Notes under the pieces: generated by a model
Told to the model about the DNA's origin: nothing
The model's database searches: none
The model's input: only the letters and a program-made list of their open reading frames with translations
In this document: one piece after another, positions 36,654 through 44,570 of the stretch
Numbering within the stretch: the first letter of the stretch is position 1
Layout: the number at the start of each line of letters is the position of its first letter
Position numbers and translations under genes: made by a program
Assembly (NCBI RefSeq): GCF_001938565.1
Contig: NZ_MSYM01000001.1
Coordinates: forward strand, 1 to 64,000
Direction of reading: 5' to 3'
DNA from: Rhodoferax antarcticus ANT.BR
GTDB lineage: Bacteria > Pseudomonadota > Gammaproteobacteria > Burkholderiales > Burkholderiaceae_C
Length of the DNA stretch: 64,000 nt

Positions 36654-37213
36654 TTTGTGCCTTTCGGAAAAATCATGCGGGTCATAAAGGGCTCGGCCTT
36701 TTGGTGCCAGAAGCCGGGCAGGCGCATGACGCGAGGGAGGTCGCACACGTTGGGGTCACCCTTAAACTTGGCTGCGATCTGCTTCTGACGCAGCTTGAAG
36801 TCTGCTAACGGGCAGTCGTTTGTCAGCCAGTGGGTGTGCCACCGTCCTGGGCTGCTTTCAACGACGATGTCAGGGTAATGCGCGTCCAGAACAGGCTGTA
36901 GCGGAGAGCCGTCCAGGTCAGCCCAAAGGGCGCGAACACTGATGACGTTGGCAGTGACACGACAGGTTTTTTCGCCCTCATGGATGATGCCGTCACCCTG
37001 GTTGATCATGACGAAGGCACCGGCACCTTGTTGCTGGAGCTTTTCAAGCGCTGCGGCGTGCTGGGTCAGGGTTCCATGAAGTACGCGGGCCAAGCTCAGG
37101 GCTTTACGATCCTTGTCGTCGTCGAAGGTCTGGAAAGTGAAGATGCCGCGCGGGTCAAGCAGGTTGAGAAACGCGTGGGCTGCCAATGGGTTTGGGGAGA
37201 GGTGGCGGGCCAT
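36650..37213 (-). CDS. RepB-like primase (split from the helicase)
   Basis: The 187-residue protein shows the archaeo-eukaryotic primase fold signatures: acidic pair in ALWADLDGSPL, histidine motif in ESSPGRWHTHWLT, and DLPRVMRLPGFWHQK. It would prime replication of the element. In many relatives this domain is fused to the helicase; here it is a separate gene with a 4-bp overlap, which suggests coupled translation and a two-subunit replicase. Confidence 0.82.
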   Translation of the reverse strand: MARHLSPNPLAAHAFLNLLDPRGIFTFQTFDDDKDRKALSLARVLHGTLTQHAAALEKLQQQGAGAFVMINQGDGIIHEGEKTCRVTANVISVRALWADLDGSPLQPVLDAHYPDIVVESSPGRWHTHWLTNDCPLADFKLRQKQIAAKFKGDPNVCDLPRVMRLPGFWHQKAEPFMTRMIFPKGTK

Positions 37214-37215
37214 GA

Positions 37216-37425
37216 TTAAACCCCCACCAGGTTGCGGATGGATGCCACATTCCAGGCCAATCGCCCATTAATGCGTATGGGTCGAATGGGGCCGTCTTCT
37301 CGGCATGCCCAGATGCGCATGGTCTGCGGACGACGGGATAACCAATGCGCTGCCGTGGCCGTGTTGACGGTGGGGCGCTGTTCGGTCAGGAGGTTGGGGA
37401 ACTGTTGAATTGTCTGGATAGACAT
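37216..37425 (-). CDS. AlpA-like HTH regulator/excisionase
   Basis: A 69-residue winged-HTH protein with NTATAAHWLSRRPQTMRIWA followed by PIRPIRINGRLAWNVASIR, as in AlpA/excisionase proteins of prophages and satellites. AlpA-type proteins commonly switch on or excise satellite elements. It is immediately upstream of the primase gene (2-bp gap), so it is likely the first gene of that operon. Confidence 0.78.
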   Translation of the reverse strand: MSIQTIQQFPNLLTEQRPTVNTATAAHWLSRRPQTMRIWACREDGPIRPIRINGRLAWNVASIRNLVGV

Positions 37426-37575
37426 GAGTTGCTTTCTTTAGCCGTGTCGGCTTGTTGAAAGACTCAATTTCAAGTTCAAGGGAGTGAACGGGAAGGGAAA
37501 TACATACGCACCAACAGGTTGTCATTGGGGGCTCGGGAATGTGTGCGGGAAAAAACGGGAATTACCGGGAAATGC

Positions 37576-38172
37576 TTACCTTTGTCCCAAGCCACCTCGT
37601 AAAGCTCCAGCCTGCTTCAGATCGCGTTCAGATTGCGCTGCTTCTATTAGGTCATCTCGAATTGTTTTTTGAGAGCATCGTTTGTGGTCGGCGTTTCGTT
37701 CGAAATTTTCCAACTTACCAATACCGGTAAAGTGCCATTTGCCATCGCGATATTTGTACGTACCACCAAGTTCAATCAGCTTGGCAAGGCGACGCTCGGG
37801 GTCTGGTACTGCAGGTGATATGGCAGCTGGCGGTGCTTGGGTTGGCAGATCGACGGTGTTTTGCGTCGTGTCAAGTTCACCCGCGAGCCCGCTGTACCCG
37901 TGTGCGCGAAGCCAGGGTACCAAACTGACGACGGATACTTGTGTGTCCCGATCGGGCGCATTCAACTGTTTGATGTACCCGATCAAATCACCGCTAAGAA
38001 GGCTCGACTGCAGGACGCTTTCATCATCTGTCAAATCAACACAATCACCATGTTCGTCTGCGACCTCATGCACGGCACGGGGGTCAACGCCATACATCAA
38101 CGCTGCTACTTCCGACAAAGCCAATGTTGAGCGCTTTCGCCAGTAATCAAAGTCCGGTTTTGTCGCGCACAT
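37576..38172 (-). CDS. Hypothetical protein of the island (possible HTH at the end)
   Basis: A 198-residue protein of no recognised family. The N-terminal half (FDYWRKRSTLALSEVAALMY) resembles small prophage proteins that begin 'xYWxxRxxLTLxEAAxLxxGxDP'. The C-terminal part KRCSQKTIRDDLIEAAQSER could be a DNA-binding helix pair. It lies between the AlpA-like gene and the HigBA-like pair on the same strand. Confidence 0.6.
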   Translation of the reverse strand: MCATKPDFDYWRKRSTLALSEVAALMYGVDPRAVHEVADEHGDCVDLTDDESVLQSSLLSGDLIGYIKQLNAPDRDTQVSVVSLVPWLRAHGYSGLAGELDTTQNTVDLPTQAPPAAISPAVPDPERRLAKLIELGGTYKYRDGKWHFTGIGKLENFERNADHKRCSQKTIRDDLIEAAQSERDLKQAGALRGGLGQR

Positions 38173-38176
38173 AACG

Positions 38177-38524
38177 TCAGACAGCTACAGCCTGGCCCGC
38201 AGCCACACGCCTGCGCCGCGGTGTTGGTAAGTTGGCCGGTGCTTTCGGATTGGACACTTTCACCATCGGGCTCATGCCAGCAGTGGCCGCCATGTCAATC
38301 AATGTGTCAAGTGAAAACAGATTGATCTTGCCGCGCATCAGGTCAGACACACGCGGCTGCGTTACACCAAACAGAGCGGCGGCTTCAACCTGGGTCATGC
38401 CACGCTCTTGAATGACGGTGCTCAATTCCATCATCAGCGCCGAGCGCGCTTTCATGCTGGCGGCCTCTTGTGGCGTGTCTTCGATGGCGTCCCAGACACT
38501 GGCGAATCTTTGTTTGTCGGTCAT
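38177..38524 (-). CDS. XRE-family antitoxin (HigA-like)
   Basis: The 115-residue protein has an HTH, MTQVEAAALFGVTQPRVSDL, and the following LFSLDTLIDMAATAGM, the pattern of HigA-like antitoxins paired with Gp49-type toxins. It is encoded directly after the toxin gene; in the unshifted toxin frame the two would overlap by ATGA. It ends in a basic tail (TPRRRRVAAGQAV). Confidence 0.85.
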   Translation of the reverse strand: MTDKQRFASVWDAIEDTPQEAASMKARSALMMELSTVIQERGMTQVEAAALFGVTQPRVSDLMRGKINLFSLDTLIDMAATAGMSPMVKVSNPKAPANLPTPRRRRVAAGQAVAV

Positions 38525-38851
38525 TGGTTCATCTCCTTGATCAGGTCTGCAAATCGTTGGCGGGCCAACTCTATGTCACGCTTGGCGGCCTTTGGGGGTC
38601 TTCTTCTGGAAACAGTGCAGCAAATAAATGGCACTTTCAAACTTGGCCACGTACACCACCCGAAACGCCCCACTCTCGTCCCGAACTCGCAGTTCGACGA
38701 CACCGGCACCAATCGTTTTCATGGGCTTGAAGTCGTCCGGGGGCAAACCGTTCTGCACCTTGTCCAACTGGAACCCCGCATCTCGTTTGATACTCTGCGG
38801 GAAGTCGCGTAGGTCAACCAGTGCGGTGCCTCTGAATTCAATCCGTTTCAT
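38521..38851 (-). pseudogene. RelE/HigB (Gp49-like) toxin, frameshifted near the end
   Basis: From the ATG at 38849-38851 the frame reads MKRIEFRGTALVDLRDFP... VVYVAKFESAIYLLHCFQKKTPK and then stops at 38576 after GRQA. Deleting one base of the C5 run (G5 on the plus strand, 38594-38598) restores AAKRDIELARQRFADLIKEM, the usual C-terminal helix, and a TGA that overlaps the antitoxin ATG. So either a real frameshift truncates the toxin by about 18 residues or the base count is a sequencing error. Confidence 0.8.
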
Positions 38852-38904
38852 GGTTGAAGTATATATATTTTTGTATGTCTTCGTTGATGGCAACCTGCCC
38901 AGTG

Positions 38905-40221
38905 TCACGCGGCTTTAAGTTGCACTACGTTGCCACTGGTGACCGGCACACCCTCCAGCAGGCTGAACAAAGTCTCCAACGCGTGCCGCTTTTCATCCAT
39001 GTAGTCGTGGCCGTCATAGTGCCTGGCCTGCACCCCGGCAATGCCGTGACTCTGCAAGCGGCCTCGGTGGTCGGTGCTGATGCGTGCGGATGCCAGGATG
39101 GTTTCAACGCCTGAGCGGATGCGCTTGGCCTGAAAGTCAACGATGCCAGCACTTGCAGCGACTGCCCAACGGCTAAAGGCTGCTGAACTCAGGTGGGTTT
39201 TCCCACCATTCAATGAAATGGCGTGTGCGCCTTGTGGGTTGCACCCTTGCAGTGCGGTAGCGGCAGGCACGATCAGGGGCACGGTGTGCGGTCTGGGTGC
39301 CTTGCCGGGCCTACCCTTGCCATCCAGTAAGGTGATCGAATCCGCACCGACATTGGCAGTCAGCAGGCTGCACAGTTGCTCGATACGTTGGCCACCGGTC
39401 AGCAGGTGCAGGCGAAGTGCCGCACCAATGAAGCCGGGCATGGGTTTGATGGTCTGCCAATACTGGCGCATTTCAGCGGCGCTCAGCGGGTGCTTGTCGG
39501 CACGGTTGGCCGTTTCGTCCGGCATCGTGTCACTTGCCGGGTTTGACCGGACATTGAACGCCTTGAACGACAGTGGAATGCTAGGTTTGCTACGAGAGGC
39601 TATCGCTACTTGGTAAGCGGCCCGGATGTAGGAGCGCAGTTTGTTGGCGGTGCGGTCTTTGCCCTGCTCGATCACCCGGCGCATCATGTCCGCGATTTGT
39701 TCACCCGTGACCTCATTGGCTGGCAGTGCCGCAAGCTTGGGCCAGGCTTCGACGACGTGAACCTTGAATATGGTTCGTGCCGCTTTGTGCGATATGCGCT
39801 CCAACGATTTCAGGTAATCGCAATACGCTGTAAGCAAGTTGGTGAGGGTGAATTTTTCTGCCTCAAGCTGGGCAACACGGGCAGACTCTATCTCTGCCTG
39901 TTGCTGGCGCTCCAGGATTCGCGGGTCGGTGCCTTGTTCGGTCAGGCCACGCAGGTCATGTGCTTTTGCCCGGGCGTCACCAATGGTCACGGTGGGCCAC
40001 TCCCCCAGCGCACGGGTGAACAGCTTTCCCTTCACCCGGGTTTCAAACTGCCAGTGCTTGCCCCCGGCTTTTGTGATGCGCAGCCGCAAGCCTTTTTTGT
40101 CGGTGTCCTTCAGCAGCACGAAAGGCACGCCATCAGGGCATTTGGCCCGCTCAAGTAACCCGGCGGTCAAGTCGTGCGTCAGCGTGTAGTCAATCGCGGC
40201 TGTTTTGCTTTGGCGTGCCAT
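38905..40221 (-). CDS. int: Tyrosine integrase of the element
   Basis: The 438-residue protein has the N-terminal DUF4102-like arm-binding domain (KGLRLRITKAGGKHWQFETR) and the catalytic domain with Arg in LLTGGQRIEQLCSL, a second basic box AKRIRSGVETILA, His in LQSHGIAGV and the nucleophilic Tyr in QARHYDGHDY. The His of the usual HxxR box is replaced by Lys, which is tolerated in this family. It reads away from attR, which lies 185 bp upstream of its start. Confidence 0.92.
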   Translation of the reverse strand: MARQSKTAAIDYTLTHDLTAGLLERAKCPDGVPFVLLKDTDKKGLRLRITKAGGKHWQFETRVKGKLFTRALGEWPTVTIGDARAKAHDLRGLTEQGTDPRILERQQQAEIESARVAQLEAEKFTLTNLLTAYCDYLKSLERISHKAARTIFKVHVVEAWPKLAALPANEVTGEQIADMMRRVIEQGKDRTANKLRSYIRAAYQVAIASRSKPSIPLSFKAFNVRSNPASDTMPDETANRADKHPLSAAEMRQYWQTIKPMPGFIGAALRLHLLTGGQRIEQLCSLLTANVGADSITLLDGKGRPGKAPRPHTVPLIVPAATALQGCNPQGAHAISLNGGKTHLSSAAFSRWAVAASAGIVDFQAKRIRSGVETILASARISTDHRGRLQSHGIAGVQARHYDGHDYMDEKRHALETLFSLLEGVPVTSGNVVQLKAA

Positions 40222-40238
40222 GTTGTGAACCTTCCACT

Positions 40239-40289
40239 TTTACAGACTTTTTACAGACTTGGTTTTTATTTACAGACTTTTTACAGACT
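40239..40289 (+). repeat. Arm-type Int sites, right arm (4 copies)
   Basis: TTTACAGACT at 40239-40248, 40250-40259, 40269-40278 and 40280-40289. They form two pairs with 11-bp periods and lie in the integrase 5' region, so binding by Int could also repress its own gene. The same sequence is found twice inside attL. Confidence 0.68.
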
Positions 40290-40345
40290 TGATTGAGCGA
40301 TTTTGGCGAACACCAATCAACGCCTGCACTGTGTGAATTTCTATC

Positions 40346-40358
40346 TAACTTGTTGATT
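40346..40358 (-). promoter_or_regulatory. IHF site in the attR arm
   Basis: On the minus strand AATCAACAAGTTA matches the consensus WATCAANNNNTTR at every fixed position. It lies between the arm-type repeats and the core repeat, where IHF bends DNA in lambda-like intasomes. Confidence 0.6.
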
Positions 40359-40405
40359 TGTATTGATTATATAGGCGTTAATCAACACTGGCAAATACTT
40401 TAGTT

Positions 40406-40466
40406 AGGGGACTCAAAATCCCCCTCCGAAAGGAGTGCCGGTTCGATTCCGGCCCCGGGCACCAGC
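40406..40466 (+). repeat. attR, 61-bp direct repeat (3' tRNA-Leu fragment)
   Basis: Identical to 21351-21411. It lacks the 5' part of the tRNA and cannot give a functional tRNA. Confidence 0.92.
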
Positions 40467-40479
40467 CAATTACATAAAA

Positions 40480-40512
40480 ACCTCACTATCGAATCGGTAG
40501 TGGGGTTTTTTC
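40480..40512 (+). terminator. Terminator after attR (original tRNA-Leu terminator)
   Basis: CCTCACTA faces TAGTGGGG followed by six Ts. It is the counterpart of the terminator at 21426-21458 and presumably served tRNA-Leu before the element inserted. Confidence 0.65.
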
Positions 40513-40568
40513 TTGCACGAACGATGTAACGGTGGATGTAAGACGACTTTTTAAATTGCAGACCATCC

Positions 40569-41442
40569 TTAAAGAAGCTCGGCGCGCAGTTGCGCAGCGC
40601 TCTTGGGCGAGAGCCAGCCGGGTGCGACGTCAAACACTGTCTTAGCCCCGTGCTGACCCAGCTTAGCCATGCGATGCACTGCACGGGCGTAGGCCACCAG
40701 CTCGCTGGCGGTGAACTCGGGGTTGCTGCCCAGCGTCAGGCCGTGTTCAATGACTTGCGTGTTTCCGGCTGTGGTGTTGCCGCTGCAAATCACAAAACCG
40801 CCGTGCGGCATGGCGTTGTGCTCGCTGGCCAGAACTTCGGCGCTGATGAAGTTGACGGTGGTGTCGTACTGGTCAAAGTAATGCGGCATGGTGACGATGG
40901 CTTGGCGCACGGCTTCTGCGTCCGCGTCGACGCTGAGCACCTCAAAGCATTCGCGCGTGTGCTTTTTCCGGGTGGACAGCTCGGGGCGCGCGCCGCTGCG
41001 TACTTTTCCACCGCAACCGGCACTGTCAGCGTGTATTGCACACCGCCAGCCACACCCGGAATGCGGCGAATCGCGTCCGAGTGACCTTGGCTCAAGCCTT
41101 TGCCCCAGAGGGTGTAGGTGGCGCCATCGGGAAGCAGGGCTTCGCCCATGGCACGATTGATGGAGAACATGCCTGGGTCCCAGCCAGCGGAAATCAACGC
41201 GGTTTTTTGGTTCGCCAACGCAGGCGCATCGACCGCAGCAAAGTGTTCAGGGATGCGGGCGTGGGTGTCAAAGCTGGCCACCGTGTTAAACAGCGCGGCC
41301 AGCTCGGGGCCTTGTTTGGGCGGGTGCGCGGCGGGTAAAAACTCCCACCAGCGCCATGTCTGGATTGCGGGCAATGCTGGCTTCAACGCCACGGCCCAGA
41401 TTGCCGTAGTCCGCGACACCGATCCGAATGCTGTCACTCATG
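40569..41442 (-). pseudogene. ddh: meso-Diaminopimelate dehydrogenase, two frameshifts
   Basis: From the ATG at 41440-41442 the frame reads MSDSIRIGVADYGNLGRGVE, the Rossmann start of Ddh. It is lost near 41330 and continues in a second frame (FNTVASFDTHARIPEHFAAV, ALISAGWDPGMFSINR, WGKGLSQGHSDAIRRIPGV). A second shift near 40985 leads to a third frame (MPHYFDQYDTTVNFIS to LSPKSAAQLRAELL). All parts match one Ddh protein of about 290 residues, so this is a decayed gene. It lies just outside attR. Confidence 0.88.
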
Positions 41443-41491
41443 GTGTGTGCGTTCTGTCAATAGAGATAAAAAACACGCTGCCTACCACCTA

Positions 41492-41745
41492 TCACGGCAT
41501 ATCACCGCAGCCCATGCGCGTGGTTGGCTGAAAAGCCGAACAGTAATGCAACACGCCAGGGCGCAAGTCAGGACGCTCACAAGGGAATTTTTTTGCTGCC
41601 GCAGCGGCAGATTCACGCACGCGCCGGCGCTCGCGCAGCCTGCGGCGCAGGCCATCCAGCACCAGCACGCCTGCCGCCGCGGCTATCAGCGCATAGGTCG
41701 GCCACCGCCCCGGCGCTAGGCCCTCGCCCAGCAGCAGAGCGACTC
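41492..41745 (-). pseudogene. Fragment resembling the C-terminus of an EamA/DMT-type transporter
   Basis: On the minus strand one frame reads VALLLGEGLAPGRWPTYALI then AAAAGVLVLDGLRRR and ends at TGA 41492-41494. This looks like the last helix of a drug/metabolite transporter. The 5' part is missing, apparently lost at the junction with the ISL3 remnant. Confidence 0.5.
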
Positions 41746-41779
41746 ATAATTGTTTTAGCAAGTTGAGAGGGCCATTCGT

Positions 41780-42383
41780 CGTTTCGTGTGGAACTTGACC
41801 TGAAAAATACAATGTAGTAGTCGAGCCCGGTGGGGCTTGGGCGCGGAGGAAGTTGCTTCTACGCACTGTTTGAAGCCCTGGCGCTGTCGCTGTGTCAGGA
41901 ACTGCCGGTGCGCCAAGCCGCAGCATTGCTGCGCTGCTCGGACAAACAGCTGTGGCGGCGTATTGAACACTATGTAGGGGCGCCCGCAAGCTCGACGACA
42001 TGTCTGAGGTGAAGATTGTCGGCATTGATGAGACCAGCCTGCGCAAAGGTCAGAACGACATCACTGTGGTGCATGACCTTCAAGCAAAACGTCTGCTCTT
42101 TGCCTGCGAGGGACGCGACCACCAAACAGTGGTGGACTTCTGCGCAGAGCTCAAGGCCTATGGCGGCGACCCAGAGCAAATCCAACACGTCTGCCAAGAC
42201 ATGAGTGCAGCCTTTGCCAAAGGCGTGGCACGGGGTTTCAGAACGGCTGCCAATTTCATCGTGATCGCGTATTTGCGCATGTCCAAGCTCAAGCATTTGC
42301 CAAGCTGTCCGCTGCAGCCCGCCACACCAAAATACAACGTGCTTATCCACCGCTGCTTGTGATGTCAAGTTCCACACTAAACG
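41780..42383 (+). mobile_element. Internally deleted ISL3-family element with both inverted repeats
   Basis: About 604 bp bounded by inverted repeats: GTGTGGAACTTGAC at 41786-41799 faces GTCAAGTTCCACAC at 42364-42377, with partial matching a few bases beyond. Intact ISL3 elements are usually more than twice this length, so the middle and end of the transposase gene are missing. It could still be moved by a transposase made elsewhere. Confidence 0.75.
41845..42362 (+). pseudogene. ISL3 transposase remnant
   Basis: The first part reads CFYALFEALALSLCQELPVR then RCSDKQLWRRIEHYV (helix-turn-helix region). After a frame change near 41985 it continues KIVGIDETSLRKGQNDITVV and HVCQDMSAAFAKGVARGF, the start of the DDE domain. 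The rest of the catalytic domain is deleted, and the frame joins a terminal stretch ending ATPKYNVLIHRCL. Confidence 0.8.
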
Positions 42384-42487
42384 GCATAGAGCCGTTGAGA
42401 GGCGTCATAGGCTGGTGGCTACACGCTGGCTTCACAGTACAAAACCCGGTAATGGTGGCTGCACAGTGGCTACACGGGACACAAAGA

Positions 42488-42525
42488 GAAAAACCCCACT
42501 ATTTAAACAATAGCAGGGTTTCCTT
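42488..42525 (-). terminator. Terminator of tRNA(CAU)
   Basis: On the minus strand AAACCCTGCTATTG faces AATAGTGGGGTTT, followed by further Ts, just after the tRNA CCA end. Confidence 0.65.
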
Positions 42526-42533
42526 TGCTGGTG

Positions 42534-42610
42534 TGGTGGGCCGTCACAGACTTGAACTGTGGACCAAAGGATTATGAGTCCTCTGCTCTAACCAACTGAG
42601 CTAACGGCCC
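42534..42610 (-). tRNA. tRNA with anticodon CAU (Met, or Ile2 after lysidine modification)
   Basis: On the minus strand it begins GGGCCGTTAGCTCAGTTGGT, has the anticodon loop CTCATAA, a T-arm with GTTCAAGTC, and an encoded CCA (42534-42536). The acceptor stem is perfect. The AGAGGACTCATAATCC anticodon arm resembles TilS-modified tRNA-Ile(CAU) more than elongator tRNA-Met, but the choice is uncertain. Confidence 0.9.
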
Positions 42611-42634
42611 AACCGAACCGCTGATTGTAAGGGG

Positions 42635-43639
42635 CTACTTGTGGTGACTCAGCGCGTTGCTGACCAGCTTGGAGGTGATGTCCACAATCTGGATCATCCG
42701 GTCATAAGGCATGCGTGTGGGGCCGACCACGCCCAGCGTTCCCACCACCTGGCCGTCCACCTCATACGGCGCGCTGACGATCGACAAATCTTCAAACGGC
42801 ACCACCTGGCTTTCGCCGCCGATAAAAATCCGCACGCCTTCAGCACGGCCAGTCACGTCCAGCAGGCGCATGAGTTGGGCTTTTTGCTCAAACAGATCAA
42901 AGGCGCGGCGCAAATGCCCCATGTCGTGCGCAAAATCGCTCACCGACAGTAGGTTTCTTTCGCCCGAAATGACCACCTCACCAGCCGTTTCAGCCAGCAC
43001 GTCTGAATTGGCAGCCACCGCTGCGTTCATCAGGCTGGCGATTTCGGCGCGCAGGGTTTCTACCTCTTTCTTCAGGCGCTCACGCACCTGCTCGATGTCC
43101 AGCCCAATGTAGTTGGCGTTCAGGTAGTTGGCCGCTTCCACCAACTGCGGCTGGGCAAAATCCACCTCGGTAAAGATCACCCGGTTTTGCACGTCGCCCT
43201 CCGGCGAGACGATGATCACCAGAACGCGCCGGTCTGACAGACGCAAAAATTCGATGTGCCTAAACACGCTGGTGCGCCGGGGGGCCACCACCACACCCAC
43301 AAACTGTGACAGGCTCGACAGCAGGTTGGCCGCGTTGGAGAGCACCTTTTGCGGCTGATCAGGCGCCAGCCTGTGCTGGCCCAAATGGCCCCGTTGCACG
43401 GTCAGCATGGTGTCGACAAACAGCCGGTATCCCCGCGCCGTGGGAATACGCCCGGCGGAGGTGTGCGGGCTGACGATCAGGCCCAGCTCTTCCAGGTCAG
43501 ACATCACGTTTCGGATCGTGGCAGGCGAGAGTTCCAGCCCGGATGCCTTGGACAAAGTACGTGACCCCACCGGCTGTCCATCAGCGATGTATCGCTCAAC
43601 CAGCGCTTTCAACAATAACTTGGCACGGTCATCCAGCAT
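42635..43639 (-). CDS. hrcA: Heat-inducible transcription repressor
   Basis: HrcA represses chaperone operons through CIRCE operators. The 334-residue protein begins with the HTH domain [18 protein letters not shown] and [20 protein letters not shown], and has the HrcA-specific [17 protein letters not shown]. It is divergent from nadK across a 28-bp gap, the usual Burkholderiales arrangement. No CIRCE element was seen here. Confidence 0.96.
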   Translation of the reverse strand: MLDDRAKLLLKALVERYIADGQPVGSRTLSKASGLELSPATIRNVMSDLEELGLIVSPHTSAGRIPTARGYRLFVDTMLTVQRGHLGQHRLAPDQPQKVLSNAANLLSSLSQFVGVVVAPRRTSVFRHIEFLRLSDRRVLVIIVSPEGDVQNRVIFTEVDFAQPQLVEAANYLNANYIGLDIEQVRERLKKEVETLRAEIASLMNAAVAANSDVLAETAGEVVISGERNLLSVSDFAHDMGHLRRAFDLFEQKAQLMRLLDVTGRAEGVRIFIGGESQVVPFEDLSIVSAPYEVDGQVVGTLGVVGPTRMPYDRMIQIVDITSKLVSNALSHHK

Positions 43640-43667
43640 GATTTCATTTTAGTGATGTAATTTAAGA

Positions 43668-44570
43668 ATGGATTCCAAATTTCAGCTCGTCGCCCTGATC
43701 GGCAAATACCAAACCTCCGGCAGTTCGACCGTGATCGCCGGTTCGCGCGCAGCGCTGGAGGCGGTCGCCAACTTTCTGCACGACCAGGGCTGCGATGTGG
43801 TGCTGGAGGCAGATACCGCCCGCAACATGGGCATGGCAGGTTACCCAACGCTTACCGTGGCGCAAATTGGCGAGCAATGCGATCTGGGGCTGGTGGTGGG
43901 GGGCGATGGCACCATGCTCGGCATTGGCAGGCAGTTGGCAGCCTACGGCGTACCGCTGGTTGGCATCAACCAGGGGCGCCTGGGTTTCATCACCGATATT
44001 CCTTACGACAACTTTGCCAGTTGTTTGAGCAAGATGCTGCAGGGGGAATACGTGGAAGACCACCGCAGCCTGATGAACGGCCGGGTCATGCGCGCCGGGC
44101 ACTGTGTTTACACCGCTATGGCTCTCAATGATGTGGTGGTGAACCGTGGCGCGACCTCAGGCATGGTGGAACTGCGGGTAGAGGTGGACGGGCATTTTGT
44201 GGCTAACCAGCGGGCAGATGGGCTGATCATTGCCTCACCCACCGGGTCTACTGCTTACGCGCTGTCGTCCGGCGGGCCTTTGCTGCACCCCTCAATTCCG
44301 GGCTGGGTGATGGTGCCAATTGCTCCACATACTTTGTCAAATCGGCCCATAGTCCTTGCCAACACTGCGCACATAGCTATCGAAATAGTAGCTGGTCGGG
44401 ATGCCAGCGCCAGCTTTGACCAGCAGTCCCTGGCATCTCTCATGCTTGGGGATCGCATCGAGGTCACCCGCTCGAACCACCATGTGCGGTTTTTGCATCC
44501 CAAGGGCTGGTCTTACTTTGACACCCTGCGGGAAAAGCTGCACTGGAACGAAGGAGTAGCGTCAACGTGA
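43668..44570 (+). CDS. nadK: NAD kinase
   Basis: NadK phosphorylates NAD to NADP with ATP. The GGDGT motif is in [16 protein letters not shown], and the second conserved region is [19 protein letters not shown]. The 300-residue length is normal. Its stop overlaps the recN GTG start (GTGA), so the two are translationally coupled. Confidence 0.96.
   Translation: MDSKFQLVALIGKYQTSGSSTVIAGSRAALEAVANFLHDQGCDVVLEADTARNMGMAGYPTLTVAQIGEQCDLGLVVGGDGTMLGIGRQLAAYGVPLVGINQGRLGFITDIPYDNFASCLSKMLQGEYVEDHRSLMNGRVMRAGHCVYTAMALNDVVVNRGATSGMVELRVEVDGHFVANQRADGLIIASPTGSTAYALSSGGPLLHPSIPGWVMVPIAPHTLSNRPIVLANTAHIAIEIVAGRDASASFDQQSLASLMLGDRIEVTRSNHHVRFLHPKGWSYFDTLREKLHWNEGVAST

Larger units (their letters stand above)
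21351..40466. mobile_element. 19-kb integrated element, phage-satellite (PICI/P4-like) core with defence cargo
   Basis: The element lies between 61-bp direct repeats (21351-21411 and 40406-40466), the left one being the 3' part of tRNA-Leu. Its core set is a tyrosine integrase, AlpA-like regulator, primase, D5-type helicase and a small terminase subunit, without capsid or tail genes, as in phage satellites. The cargo is a type I restriction system, toxin-antitoxin genes, an SRAP protein, a PD-(D/E)XK-like protein and an ankyrin protein. Predicted arm-type Int sites lie inside both ends. Mobility is inferred; the integrase looks intact. Confidence 0.88.

Noticed and set aside
40406..40482. Second tRNA-Leu gene
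   Set aside because: Only the 3' part of the tRNA is present; the 5' acceptor strand and D-arm are missing, so it is attR.
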